Shown in pieces: positions 1-15,584 of a stretch of DNA of 64,000 nucleotides. The stretch lies in the NCBI GenBank assembly GCA_958295665.1, contig OY282560.1, forward strand, positions 25,007,653 to 25,071,652, given 5' to 3'. The stretch is from Tipula vernalis (lineage: Eukaryota; Arthropoda; Insecta; Diptera; Tipulidae). Within the stretch, counting starts at the first letter, position 1; each line of letters starts with the position of its first letter. The notes under the pieces are model-generated. The model did no database searches. It saw only the letters and a list, made by a program, of their open reading frames with translations, and was not told the origin of the DNA. Position numbers and translations under genes: made by a program.

Positions 1-858
1 ATTATTGCCTCTGTAGCGTTATTTGCAACTCTGTCGAGGTCATCGATAGAGTTTGTCGTGGTCTGTAGACCAGATAAGTTATCCGAAAGACTTTCGTTAA
101 AGACTGGCCAATTGGTGCGTTTTGTTATCTTTACCATCAACTTTTGTCTCAAAGGGATATTGTTATCAAACCTGATGTACATATGATCTGAAAGCGACGC
201 TTCCTTGTATACATACAAGTCGTGAATTGCACTGGAGGTACCCATGTCAGACAGGGTAAGATCCAGTACCTCTCCTAACCGCATTCACAAAGGTCGCATC
301 ACTCCCTTTATTGTTAACTGCTAAGTTGTTACTAAGACAGAATTCAAAAAGTTGCTCACCTCTTAAATTGGTGTTGCTGCTTCCACAGACTACGTAGGGT
401 GCATTAGCGTCGCAACCAATGACGAATTTTTGGTGATGTATCGTGCAAAAATGCACGAAGCTCTGTATCAATTCTGGAAGGGTGGTCATTTTCATCCCCG
501 GAAAAGTATGCAGAAGCGAAGTTAATCACCCTCCTGCCTCTTTTGGTAACGGTATTTCTATTGAAACAGCCGTGATATTCCTAGAAATAAATTGGTTAAT
601 AGAGAAGATATTGTGCCTTGAGCGACAAAGAATTGCTACCTTCGGCCTGTCTGTAGCCGTGTCGTAGACTAGCTTACCTCTGTTGGCTGCAAAACCTTTG
701 ATCTTCCCCTTGTAGGACCAAGGCTCCCGTATGTGTGCTATATCCCAGTCCTTAATTATAAAAAGACGGTTTAAGTTGTTTGTAGCCGTCTTCGATCGAT
801 GCAGATTAATCTGCACGACTCTTAGTTTCGCTACGATTGCAGGTTTGGTGTGTATCAT
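1..858 (-). pseudogene. LOA-1 ORF2, AP-endonuclease domain (broken, runs off window)
   Basis: This is the N-terminal part of an ORF2 polyprotein whose family nicks target DNA (APE-type endonuclease) to prime reverse transcription. The chosen start is at 858, giving LRVVQINLHRSKTA, the first strand of the endonuclease fold. Further along come REPW (from the usual QEPW), VINFASAYFSGDENDH, VIGCDANAP and SLSDHMYIRF, which match the successive endonuclease motifs ending in SDH. The motifs lie in different frames: one shift is needed near 530, another near 480 and another near 275, so no intact protein can be made. The catalytic Glu of QEPW is kept (REPW). Only the edge of the linker to the RT is inside the window. 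Confidence 0.8.
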
Positions 859-1310
859 CTTGATTTGTATATATGTATATATTTTTATATCTTCGGCTCC
901 AGAGAGCCCGACTTACTAGGTTGCTGCGCCACCCATCCTCTAAGGGTCAGCCCATGGCTCTTCCCGCATTTTCCTCGCACCGGTTTGGCCGCTCTACCTG
1001 TTCCGGAGGTGCCAGGTCTCCTGGCTTCCCTGGTTCCAGCAACCCCATCACCGCGGCTTGCGTTCTAAGCCAAAGCTGCCTTTGACGTGCTGGGCAGATT
1101 CGGCTCCGCCACTCTCCCCTTGACTATATTTACCGCGCCCCTCCTTCTTTGGGCGGAAGTGTAAGAGCCAAACATCCAATTGACTCTGTAGTTGGAGCCC
1201 TTCAGTATCTCCGCCGTTTTATGTGACACTGACATTGTGAGTTGAACAAAGACGCCTTCTCGCTCCTTCCTTGCTATAATTCTTAAGTTTGCGTCTCTAA
1301 GGTCCTTATT

Positions 1311-2118
1311 CTAGATTGCCAGAAGACACAGTATTTTGTAATTTGTCTCCTTACCCCATCGTGGCAGGTTAACAAACATAATCCTTGGGCAAGGCAAGTC
1401 CTCCTCCCCGACTACCTTCAGGGATGCCTCGTCCCATGGCTTAAGTAAGGGCACTCTGGCCCTAAGCCACTCTGCCGCATCTTCGTCGGCACTTTTGACC
1501 GTGAACCAACCGTTTCTAGTGCGACATCTAAGGCAATTAGAACTGACACCATCTAACGGCAGCTCCGCCACTGTCTCCACTATAGCATCTTGTACTGCCA
1601 GAATATGGGCAATACCCAGTTTTGTTTCTGGGTAGCCTTCACTGTGGCACTATACGTTGTGGCCGTGTTGGTCCTCGTCTCGGGGCAACTCTCCTTATTG
1701 CCGCCTTCCGTTGCAGCTTTTGAGGCGGCTTTCAATGCCTTCGGTGAAGGACTGAAAACTTCCCTCTTTTAGCCGCGATGGCTTTGGGGGTCGAGTCGTC
1801 ATTCGACCTATTCCTCTTGTTAGTTGAGACAATCCTGTCCCTGATTTTTTCCTTATATTGCTGCAAGGCAGCGTCGCGGGGGACCCCTGACTGCATTAAA
1901 TGGAACAGACGTCTCCTCGCGGCCTCACTGAGGCGTGCTCTCCTCTTTGATTTTCCCTCCAGCTCTAACTCCTCGAGGTCCTTATTTATTTCGGCCGTAG
2001 TCGACGTGGATTGGATATCCATTTTAGGCAATAGAGTGCCATGTACAGGAGAGCCGACCACTACGTCCGTACTGGAGTTATACATTACGATCTCAGAAGC
2101 AAGGCCTGAATGGTCCAT
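1311..2118 (-). pseudogene. LOA-1 ORF1 (gag-like), frameshifted
   Basis: ORF1 of non-LTR elements encodes an RNA-binding protein that packages the transcript. The frame opens at 2118 (MDHSGLASEIVMYN). Its N-terminal third is charged and helical (SKRRARLSEAARRRLFHLMQ), followed by basic segments; frame is lost near 1732. A second block at 1580-1311 (ADEDAAEWLRARVPLLKPW, then LPCPRIMFVNLP) resembles the conserved C-terminal core of LOA/R1-type gags, which has the general layout of an RRM-like fold. No CCHC knuckle was seen. The corresponding protein in LOA-2 has the same two-block layout. About 450 bp separate it from ORF2. Confidence 0.6.
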
Positions 2119-2469
2119 GTCATCATCTGAGACGATAAGTTGTCGATTTGGTTGAGAAATGGAAGGTCCACCACGACAGCGCCTCTTGCCGTGGTAAGGC
2201 TGATTGAAACCGGAGGTCGCCTAGTATCCGGAGTTCCGTGCTAGGACCAACTAACCCATGATCAAACATCCCTCGGCACACGTGTCTCACCTTAGATTTG
2301 ATTTTTTTTTCTAGGTTTATACCATCCTTTAGCGTCGTACTTATGCCTGTTGTTCGGTAAACGAGCCAACAGTTACCGGAGGTCACCACGCGGAGGTAGT
2401 ACGTACAATTGCGGATCACGCTAAGGTAACCATCGCGCAGATCTTGGCTCAAAGACAGAACTGCTTAAA

Positions 2470-3399
2470 CATGACCAGAACAGCCTACTGTAGCCCACCC
2501 TAAAGAAAGGTTACAGAGCCGGTATTACTACATAGCTTTGTTCCCCATTTTCAGAAGGCGTTAGACCTCAGCAACTCACACTATCTAATGCCTTAGCCAA
2601 ATCTGACGAAGTTATATGTAGCTCCTTAAGTTCTTGCCTTGGGTTCTCCAACTCCAATAAAGCCATAAACCAGTCTAATCTTCGCTGCTTATCATCAATA
2701 AGATTAGCCTCTTGCAAAGAAGTGCAAAATACGCCGATGAAAAAGGGATCTTGATGGTGGCGCCCTCGTCAAATGTCACCGACTTCTACCAACGTTGTTG
2801 AGAGTTGCGGAAGGTGTTTCTAAAACCGAACCCCTGTATTCAAGCATACGGTTCAAATCAGGAACATGCAGGACAAAGCCGTCTGAGACGTCAACGTCTG
2901 ACAAACAGCTTTAGGCTGCCAAAACAAATGAAGCCACCTGGTAGCCATATCGATGTTTCTGACTACCTCGATTAGGTTATTTAGAGCATTGTTTATATCA
3001 TCATTCGTGTTGCTTCAGCAACCAAAATTTTCAAATTTCATGAGAACCCAATTATTAGGGTCACGGAGCGATGACTCGAGAGCCCACATTGCTGTTAGTC
3101 AACGAGGAAGCTACACAGTTCTGGCACGCTACCGTGACAAAGATGTTTAATGTCTTAACGGCGTCGACCTGATTTAAAAGTATCAAGCGTGCGACCAGAA
3201 ACTAGGCCATGAAGATGCTTTTATATAGACCTTAAGCTATATTTAGAGGCTCACCCTCGCCATCAATCGGCCATTTAGTGATGCCGTTTATACACGCTTC
3301 GTTGAATTTTTTTACGTTGATATTTAGAGCGCTGACGACGACGGTCGTATAAGAATGACGGTCGTATTAGAATAAAATAATGTATCTTCATATATTTAG

Positions 3400-3400
<1 letters not shown>
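2470..3400. other. Possible decayed coding DNA (minus strand), unidentified
   Basis: No intact gene. On the minus strand, short open stretches follow each other in roughly protein-like composition: LRDPNNWVLMKFENFGC near 3075-3010, NDDINNALNNLIEVVRNID near 3005-2950, and a tail ELENPRQELKELHITSSDLA that ends in a stop near 2576. Stops and frame changes separate them. This looks like an old mobile-element or host coding relic, but the family was not recognised. The plus-strand frame at 2953-3150 is probably a shadow. Confidence 0.25.
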
Positions 3401-7605
<4,205 letters not shown>

Positions 7606-7764
7606 GTTACGGCTAATGTACATAGAGCAGCGGATGTGTACATTCGCCGGTAAATGTGCATATTCTTACTGGATTCTATTTGGAAAATGAGTATGTTCTT
7701 ATTGGGAATATGTACATTTACCGGCGAACGTACACATTCTCCAATTTCGTACATTAGCTGTAAC
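7606..7764. mobile_element. 159-bp palindromic MITE inside a TA tract
   Basis: The sequence folds on itself almost end to end. The left arm (GTTACGGCTAATGTAC, then ATGTGTACATTCGCCGG and TAAATGTGCATATTC) matches the reverse complement of the right arm (GTTACAGCTAATGTAC, ATGTGTACGTTCGCCGG, TAAATGTACATATTC). Mismatches concentrate in a ten-base internal stretch, and a loop of about 40 bp separates the arms. It is surrounded by (TA)n on both sides, as expected for an element that targets TA, although the target duplication cannot be told apart from the microsatellite. No coding capacity. Superfamily unknown. Confidence 0.8.
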
Positions 7765-7784
7765 ATATATAAATATATATATAT

Positions 7785-7843
<59 letters not shown>

Positions 7844-7850
7844 GTATATA
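7765..7850. repeat. (TA)n microsatellite, block 2
   Basis: TA dinucleotide tract with a GGATAT interruption near 7785. It lies between the palindromic MITE and the pogo-like element. Confidence 0.95.
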
Positions 7851-7854
7851 TTTA

Positions 7855-8620
<766 letters not shown>

Positions 8621-8621
8621 A

Positions 8622-8650
8622 TAGGTTAGGTTAGGTTAGGTTAGGTTGGG
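8622..8650. repeat. TTAGG-type short tandem repeat at the 3' end of LOA-2
   Basis: TAGG, four exact TTAGG units and a TTGGG variant in a row. On the minus strand this is a (CCTAA)n run and lies where the 3' tail of LOA-2 should be. TTAGG is the telomere repeat of many insects but is absent from most flies, so this is more likely the element's own simple-repeat tail than a telomere. Confidence 0.8.
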
Positions 8651-8721
8651 AGTGGCTGCTTACGCACACTTAGACCGGTGACGGTACATTGTGATACCAC
8701 AGGATGTATCCCCTTTTACCC

Positions 8722-11700
8722 CTATTGGAACCATTTCGAGCTACTTATGTAGCGTAAGACGTCCCGCACTTTACTGTTTTCGAGATCCGAGAGGCAGTCC
8801 ATCTTGAATTTACCTAAGTGTTTGTGCCTTCTGAGAGCCAATGCTGGACACGAGCAAAGAAAGTGGACCAACGTCTCTTCCTCCTCTTCGTTAGCGTCCA
8901 GACCCAGCCTTCTTGCATGTTCTCCAAAAAGGCAGTGTCCCGTGAGAATTCCCACGACCGTTCTTAATTCACGTCTGCGTAAGGATATTAATGCCCTAGT
9001 GCGCCCCAAATCCAGCTTTGGCCAAACTTGTCTTCCAACTCTACAGGTGAGTGTGTTAGACCACCTTTTCCCCGCTGAGGATAGCGCCTGCTTCCCAAGT
9101 GCTTGTCTCAGCGCTGTAATAGGCCTCCCCAGACTTGCCCTTTACGGTTGCAGCTGGAGAGTCGTACCACGCCTAGCAAGTTCATCTGCCCTGCAGTTCC
9201 CCATGACGCCCGAGTGACCTGGGACCCAGACTACCTGGATATTGAAATGCTAACCCATCTCATTTAGAGATGAGTGACAACTCAACGCCACCCGTGACGC
9301 CAAAGACACCGATTCTAACGACCGGATCGCCGCTTGACTGTCCAGATTGTGATATCGTCTGAGGATAACACATTTTGCTTCAACCACGTCATGGCCTCCT
9401 CAATCGCTACGACTTCAGCTTGGTACACGCTGCAGTAATCAGGGAGACGAATAGAAATGTTTACATTTAATTTGTCACAGAATACTCCAGCTCCTACTTT
9501 GCCGTCTAGCTTGGAGCCATCTGTGAAGAATTGCAACGCTTTGGTTTCCGATAACGGTCTATCCCTCCAGGATTCACTTGAAGGGAAGGAGGTCCGAAAT
9601 CGTTTTTCGAAGCGTAGAGTAGGTTTAATGTAGTCAAGATTCGCCAGCTCATCCTTCAACGATCTAACAATAGTGGAGTGTCCTATTCTAAGACACCTTC
9701 ACTGAGAGGCGGCTGCAAGTCGTACAGCCGTATTTGCCGCCATCTGTTTGCCAAAAATTTCGACCGGAAGTAGGTGCAACATAACCTCTAAGGCACTTGT
9801 CGGTGTCGACCTCAATGCCCCGCTAACAAGCATACAGGCCGTTCTTTGCAATTTCTCAATCTTACTTTTGTAAGTTACCTTATCCAGAGCTGGCCACCAA
9901 ACACCCACCCCGTACATGAGTACAGGTCTAACTACAGCGGTGTAGAGCCAATGCACCAGTTCCGGCTTCAGACCCCATCTATGACCAATGGCGTTCTTAC
10001 AGGAGTACAAAGCAATAGTAGCTTTGTTTATTCTCTCCAACATGTTAGGCTTCCAACTAAGCTTACTGTCCAAGATAATGCCCAGATATCTAGCTCTGTC
10101 AGTAAAAGCAAGTCTCGTGCCATTTAAGGTAGGAGGGACAACTACCGGGATTTTGTATTTCTTAGTGAAGAGTACCAGCTCTGTCTTGGACGGGTTAATA
10201 CCAAGTCCACATTTGCCAGCCCATTTCGTAACGATGGTAAGCGCATTCTGCAATACGTCTACAATCGTGCCCAGGAATTTGCCGGTAACAGCTAAAGCTA
10301 CGTCATCTGCGTAAGCGATAACTTCAATACCCTCTCTCTCCAATTCAAGTAGTAACCCGTTTACCACTATGTTCCAGAGAAGAGGGGACAGAACCCCCCC
10401 CCTGCGGGGTTCCCCTTGTTACTCGCCTTTTGATAATGGAGTCCCCCAACTTCGAGCTAACAATCCTGCTTCCCAGCATATAATTGATTAACCCTATCAG
10501 AGGAACGTCCACCTCCAAAAAGGACAATCCCTCCTTGATTTCCTCCGCTTTCACATTATTAAAGGCGCCTTCTATATCCAGGAAAGCCACCAAACAGAAT
10601 TTTTTCGAAGTAATCGATTTCTCAATCGTACACACTAAGGCGTGCAGAGCAGTGTCCATAGATCTACCCTTTGTGTACGCATGCTGAGACGATGCCCACT
10701 TCCTGGCACCTATTTTATCTCTGATGTATACATCCAGCAGCCTTTCCAAGGTTTTCAAAAGAAAGGATGATAGAGTTATTGGTCTTAGGTCCTTAGGATA
10801 GACATGTGAGCTTTTCCCCGCTTTCGGTATAAACACCACATTGACCTCCGTCCAGTACCTAGGAATATAGCCCAGCTTCAAACACCCTTTGAATATAGCT
10901 TCCAGGTAGGGAAGAATATTTACTGAGTTGTTTTGAAGTTCCGTTGTTATAATTTGATCCGGACCAGCCGATTTAAATGGTTTAAAACCAATCAGTGCCC
11001 ATAGGATCCGTTTTCTGGTTACGATATCCTCTGGGAACATTGACAGTGACTCCTGATGATTGCTACGCACTAACAGGTCTTCAAAGCTCCTTGTGAAGTG
11101 TGTCTCGAAGAGAAGCTCCAGAGACTCTCCACTAGAAGCTGTCCAAGTTCCGTCCGGTTTTATCAAAAAACTGGGACTAGATGTACTTTTGGAAAGAATC
11201 TTTCTAAGACGGGAGGTTTCGGATACCCCTTTCATTTTATTACAGAAGATTCTCCAAGACCCCCTTTGTGCCTTTCTTAATTCTTTCTTATAAATTCCGA
11301 GTTTCTCCTTATAGGAGTCCCAATCCTGAGCCTTCTTTGTATTTTTTGCTCTATTAAAGGCTGTCCTACAAGCCTTACGATAGGCTCCTAGTTCCCTGGA
11401 CCACCATACCGGTTTTTGCCTACCCTTAGGCTTAGCCGTCGGTAACATTTCCTCAAATAATTCGCCATATTTGCTCCAGTTGGTCCTTCTAGGGTTCCTG
11501 AAGGCTTCCCGGGTAGCAGGGTGAATATCGATGATCAGAAAAGGATTGTTTCTTATCCACCCTCCAATTTTTAACCATATGAAGAATAATATTTGAGGCA
11601 AGGGTCACGTCTAGAACCTTCTGCCTGTTACTAGTAATAAATGTGGGTTCCCGCCCAATATTACACACTGAAAGGTTAGTACTCATCAAATAATCAAAAA

Positions 11701-12160
11701 GCGACTCACCCCTTTCATTAATGTCCGTGCTTCCCTAGATAGTGTGATGCGCATTAGCATCAACTCCCAGTACCACACCTACCTTTGATTGTTCCGCATT
11801 ACGGATCAGCTCCTCCAGGTTATCCGGAGGAACCTCCTTCTCCCGGTCCATGTAGGCTGAAACTAGCCAGAATCTACAAGTTCCTACTTCCAGGCTAACT
11901 GCAGTAGTGTCACCATTGCTGTATTGAGGGAGAAGGAAAAGATTAATATTATTTTTCCCAATAATACAAGATCTGATCTTCCTAGAATTATTAGAGGATA
12001 TAATTTTATACCCCTTGGTTCTGAGGCCACAGATCCTGTTGTTGTTAATCCAAGGTTCTTGGATTAGTATCACATCCTCACCCGAATTTGTCAGTTAGAG
12101 GAGTAGAGCTGCCGAAGCAGCCTTAGAATGGTGAAGGTTAATTTGAGTTATCTTAATCAT
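8722..12160 (-). pseudogene. LOA-2 ORF2: endonuclease - reverse transcriptase - RNase H (multiple disabling mutations)
   Basis: ORF2 carries out target-primed reverse transcription. The ATG at 12160-12158 opens MIKITQINLHHSKAASAAL, the first endonuclease strand; next come LIQEPWIN, VVLGVDANAH and SFSDHRY. The RT includes DLRPITLSSFLLKTLER, FLDIEGAFNNV (motif A), GTPQGG (motif B) and IAYADDVALAV (motif C, intact). RNase H starts at FTDGSKLDGKVGAGVF. A C-terminal region retains H..C..C remnants (GEHARRLGL, VHFLCSCPAL). Lesions: an in-frame TAA near 12097, a TAG at about 11735 where Trp is expected, a frameshift near 11530, an extra C in a nine-C run at 10394-10402 that shifts frame after PQGG, an in-frame TGA near 9701, and a 4-bp loss near 9350 that deletes the RNase H Asp of the TDS motif. 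Confidence 0.9.
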
Positions 12161-12346
12161 AACCATTTAACTTTTACCCACCTCTATGATAAATTCCTGC
12201 TACCGCAGGAATATTAATTCCCGGTATTTTGGGATGCGCCGGATACGCTCGTCTCGCCCTCGTACCCTCTGTAGAGGACTTGTCAGTGCCGACCCGTCTG
12301 GCCGGGCTGCAGACATCCTCCTCCATCGGCACACCAGCTCCTTCGC

Positions 12347-13514
12347 TTATGTGCCCCTTCTGATCCTTTGAGCGAGTCCTTGCCCTACCGAGGTCGCCGG
12401 ATTCACTCTCCCGCTACCCTCAGCTTCTCCCCCCATGCTGCTGGTACCCCCTTCAGGCCTGGGCGGGTTGCCACCATCCTCCGGTTGGCCTCCCGTACGC
12501 GCTTCCGCCTCATCCTTCTTATAAACGTTGAGAGTAATTGACCCGAAACCGAAGTCAATTACTCCCTTCGTTTTGTAAAGGAGGGCAAGGGACTCCTTAT
12601 TTATTACTATGATTGATAATTTCGAGCCCCCCTTGGCCTCCTCCTGCTTGACGATCTTCTAATTTCCGGTCGGAAGACCCGGGTTACTGGCCTGAATGAT
12701 TTTCACAGCCTTTTCAGGGCTAGCTGGTTCTGATGGCAGCCAGACACGTGCCCTCGGCCTGCTGGGAATTTCCTCCCGGCTAACTGCCGCAAGCTTTGCG
12801 CCTGGCCACACCTCCCCTACTTCGGCTATAGCCTTTTTGTAAAGATCCACAGATCTAGAGTCCCAGCATGCAGTCATCTTCACACGTACTTGATACCATC
12901 CCGCATCTCTGCAGGATGGGGGTGGTCCCGGATTTTCACCCAGGACCTTTAAAAACACGAGGTTGATTGCATTATACACCAACATCCATTTTTCCGCCGT
13001 GATGCTCCCATCTTCTTGACTTTCGTCAATGACGGCTAGCATCAACACATGCTCCCTCAGGACATCGCTGAACAGCTTTGTCCCTTAGTTGGAGCCCGGA
13101 TTCTTTTCAGTCACCAACTTGGCCCGCTTGCTGTTCTACTTCCACCTCGTCCTGGGACAGCTGTCTTTTCGACATATGGTCCCTTTCCGAGCTTTAGCAG
13201 CCCACAGTGCTCCTTGCCCAAGCTACTGACGTTTTTTGCTCTTCCGTAAGCTGCCCCTCGGGGGTCGCAGCCCACTTCTCGAGAATTCGGAATGCCGAGC
13301 GGCGATTCCTGTATCGCCTTTTCGCCGGAGGAATGTCTCTCGTCAAACTCTCCTGTGCTGCGTTGGTACCGCTAACTCCCGGGACTTGTGCCCTAGAGTC
13401 AACCACCTTTGCAACCTTAGAGGCCTAACCCGCCCGGTTCGAGGTAGCTCCCTCCGCTGATACTGGCTTTTGAGGAGAGCTGGTGCCCTTTGTTTTTATG
13501 TTCGATCTTTCCAT
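12347..13514 (-). pseudogene. LOA-2 ORF1 (gag-like nucleic-acid-binding protein), broken
   Basis: The start chosen is the ATG at 13514-13512, which gives a Ser/Lys-rich N-terminus and reads, after one TAG near 13426, into SRAQVPGVSG and the helical block NRRSAFRILEKWAATPEG, a segment typical of LOA-type gags. After a frame change near 13190 the conserved core follows (KWMLVYNAINLVFLKVLG, WYQVRVKMTACWDSRSVDLY, VWPGAKLAAV). An in-frame TAG near 12660 separates this from a Gly/Glu/Pro-rich tail that ends in TAA at 12347. No CCHC zinc knuckle is visible. It lies about 190 bp upstream of ORF2 in the same transcript orientation. Confidence 0.7.
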
Positions 13515-14080
13515 CTGATTCCCACGAGTATCGGAGAAATAAAGGTCCGCCTGCGCAGAGATCCATATACGCAGGTAAGGCTAATTACAACTGGAGGTCG
13601 CCAGGTATCCAGAGGGCTCCGTTAGCGACTGGGCTTTGTTAAATGGGCCCCCAGCCTAGTTAACCATCAGCACGGGTCGCTTAACACCTTAATCCAGCCC
13701 ATTCGGCTCGCTAGCACCCCGCCCTCACTGCAGCCCCTTCCCTCCGCCCATTCTCGCCCCCATTCACCTATTCACATGGAGAGCCCAATCCAATGGGATC
13801 CATTCCATTCACCGGGTCACCCGTTTATAGAGTACCCCCACTCATCACCCGCGGAGACTCCGGAAGTACAGAGAGGACGTGACGCCCAGTCCGCCGTGGT
13901 TATTGGTCGATGATTTTCTGGCGACATCTGTTCGCCTTTCCATGCTGCTCATAATAGGCACTCAGAATTTAATGAACTGAGGTTAACCACTTCCCAGTTC
14001 CCTGAGACTCTCCCACCAGCTGGACTGCGGTTTGGGGCGGCTTATTTAATTCACCTCTAACCTACCTATCGATAGGTCGT
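13515..14080 (-). other. LOA-2 5' leader
   Basis: GC-rich non-coding stretch upstream of ORF1 with no sustained frame. It includes the block at 13570-13616 shared with LOA-1. In this class of element the promoter is internal and lies in this leader, but no initiator motif could be assigned with confidence. Confidence 0.5.
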
Positions 14081-14131
14081 CCACTATCCACCACCTTTTA
14101 CTCTGAGCAGGGTTTGGTTGCGTGCTTATCT

Positions 14132-14547
14132 CTATAAAACAAGGGTAACGTTCTCTATTTTATGTGTAACACGTTTAAGTAGAAGGCACTCAATACCTGA
14201 AACTTTAATTCCTCCTCCAATAGGAATTTGGACGCCCATTACGCTGGTTTCTTTAAAGATTCCAGTGAAATACTCATTTGTAGTAATGTCGTCAATGATT
14301 ATTTTAGGTAGCATAATTGGAGGGGTTAGCAGATTACTGAAGAGGCTTGGTGATTGTCAAGCACAATTAAGAAAATAGTCAACCACTTGCTGCAATTTTG
14401 GCCTGGCATCCTCCCCAAATGGTTAAAAAGCATATATTGCAGCTTTACAACTAGATACCTCAGGGCATTTCCCTTATCGACTTCGTTTTCTAGAGAGATT
14501 AAGGTTCCGATTTGAGCAAAATTGAACAAAACTTTCCTAATTACCAT
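14132..14547 (-). other. Two adjacent coding-like minus-strand stretches, unidentified
   Basis: At 14547-14326 a 73-codon frame contains ENEVDKGNALRYLVVKLQ and LTIFLIVLDNHQASS. At 14314-14132 a 60-codon frame contains VMGVQIPIGGGIKVSGIECL and ends in a TAG. Composition is protein-like and the two are in different frames only 12 bp apart. They could be an exon pair, a frameshifted gene remnant or chance. A GT follows QASS, but no matching short intron joins the two cleanly. The product is not recognised. They lie between the LOA-2 5' end and the Lifeguard-like gene. Confidence 0.3.
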
Positions 14548-14727
14548 TCAGTTATTTGAAAAAAAGTGAACAAACTTATTCCGACGACTTAGGAAGCTGA
14601 GGAGTTACTATCATATGAAGGATTGCAAGTTCAGTGTAAACGGGTCTCAAAAAATTCTGCGGGAGAAGTTAGCAAATATTTAGTTCAAAGTGAGGGAACA
14701 ATCAAAAAATCGAAAACCTGTTGTGTC

Positions 14728-14748
14728 TGTGTGTGTGTGTGTGTGTGT
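14728..14748. repeat. (GT)n microsatellite
   Basis: About ten GT dinucleotides in otherwise ordinary AT-rich DNA. Confidence 0.9.
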
Positions 14749-14749
14749 A

Positions 14750-15584
14750 GTCTTTTCATTTTTCACTCACTTTTCCATTCAAATTCTACTCAGTTTTCAA
14801 CACAATTTTATCCCACTTTCCGAAAGTGAAATCTGTAAAAGCAAGTAACTTCAGAAACGTTTTGAAGAGTGACTGAATATATTGAAGTGAAACCTTATTT
14901 TGCACTCACTATTCGTTTTAAAAAATGAATGTGAAATTAGTTGATCGTACCGTTTTCAAACAATTCGATAAACACATTTCTTTTATATTAAACATTTTAT
15001 TTTTGGAATTTATTGCAAATATGTAGGTATACCTCATTTATTCCGGAAGAGAGTATTTCATCAAATGCCTTTATAGTAAGTCAATGGTTTTTGCTAATAA
15101 AAAATAAAACTCAGTACATAGTTCTCTGCTCAATGTTTATTTGACAAGGTAGAACTGGGTAGAACTGCAACTTACATTTTCACATGGCTTCCGCCAGAAG
15201 AATTAATTTAAATGTGGTTACATTTAATGTCAGTCATGTTACATACTCCCAAACTAGTATCAATAACTTTTATGGTAATTTCGCAGCAGAAGAATTTGAC
15301 GGACAAACAATTTTCTCAATTCTTTCTTAATTTTTTCTCCTCCATAGGAACTTTAAAAAACATAACAAAAATTACCAAAAAGATGAGAAAATTATATGTC
15401 CGTCAAGTTCTTCTCATATACCTTCAACAGAATACTAAAAGTATTTTTTCCGGTGACCTCAAAAAATCTTTAAATCGTAGTAGCCTAACATAGCCTTCTA
15501 CACGCAACACTGAGTTTGTTTTTAATGTCAAATCGTGAAAACGTTTTGTTATTTTTGAAAGTTGAGTAAATAATTAATTCGAGA
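14750..15584. other. Upstream region of the Lifeguard-like gene
   Basis: AT-rich, with no gene supported. The 93-codon plus-strand frame at 15212-15493 is Lys/Asn/Phe-rich and motif-free. The promoter of the downstream gene should lie here, but no TATA box with a matching initiator could be singled out. An in-frame TAA at 15567-15569 bounds the host reading frame. Confidence 0.4.

Larger units (their letters stand above)
1..2470 (-). mobile_element. LOA-1: decayed LOA/R1-type non-LTR retrotransposon, 5' portion
   Basis: A minus-strand non-LTR element whose order, read 5' to 3' on the minus strand, is a leader, an ORF1 (gag-like) and the start of ORF2 (endonuclease). The reverse transcriptase lies beyond the window's left edge. 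A leader block around 2187-2235 is closely similar to 13570-13616 in LOA-2: both carry GGTAAGGCT followed by a GGAGGTCGCC motif and TATCC. The two copies therefore belong to related families in the same orientation. The upstream limit is estimated from where similarity fades, not from a target duplication. Clade assignment rests on the ORF2 N-terminus (QINLHRSKTAT) and on the gag type lacking a visible zinc knuckle. Confidence 0.75.
8622..14080 (-). mobile_element. LOA-2: near full-length LOA/R1-type non-LTR retrotransposon, inactive
   Basis: Minus-strand element of about 5.4 kb: leader (13515 to about 14080), ORF1 (12347-13514), ORF2 (8722-12160) with endonuclease, RT, RNase H and a C-terminal Cys/His region, and a short-repeat tail. 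It is GC-richer than its surroundings, which marks its edges. The upstream end is placed where GC-rich sequence stops near 14080. A leader block at 13570-13616 is shared with LOA-1. Clade LOA (I-group) is inferred from the N-terminus of ORF2, the YADD-containing RT and the presence of an RNase H domain. Confidence 0.85.

Noticed and set aside
8622..8650. TTAGG run as an interstitial telomere
   Set aside because: Only about five units and placed exactly at the 3' end of a retrotransposon; better explained as the element's tail.
11060..11293. Plus-strand frames over LOA-2 (also 8804-9217, 9846-10314, 12186-12371)
   Set aside because: Antisense shadows of the LOA-2 polyprotein, whose motifs read on the minus strand.
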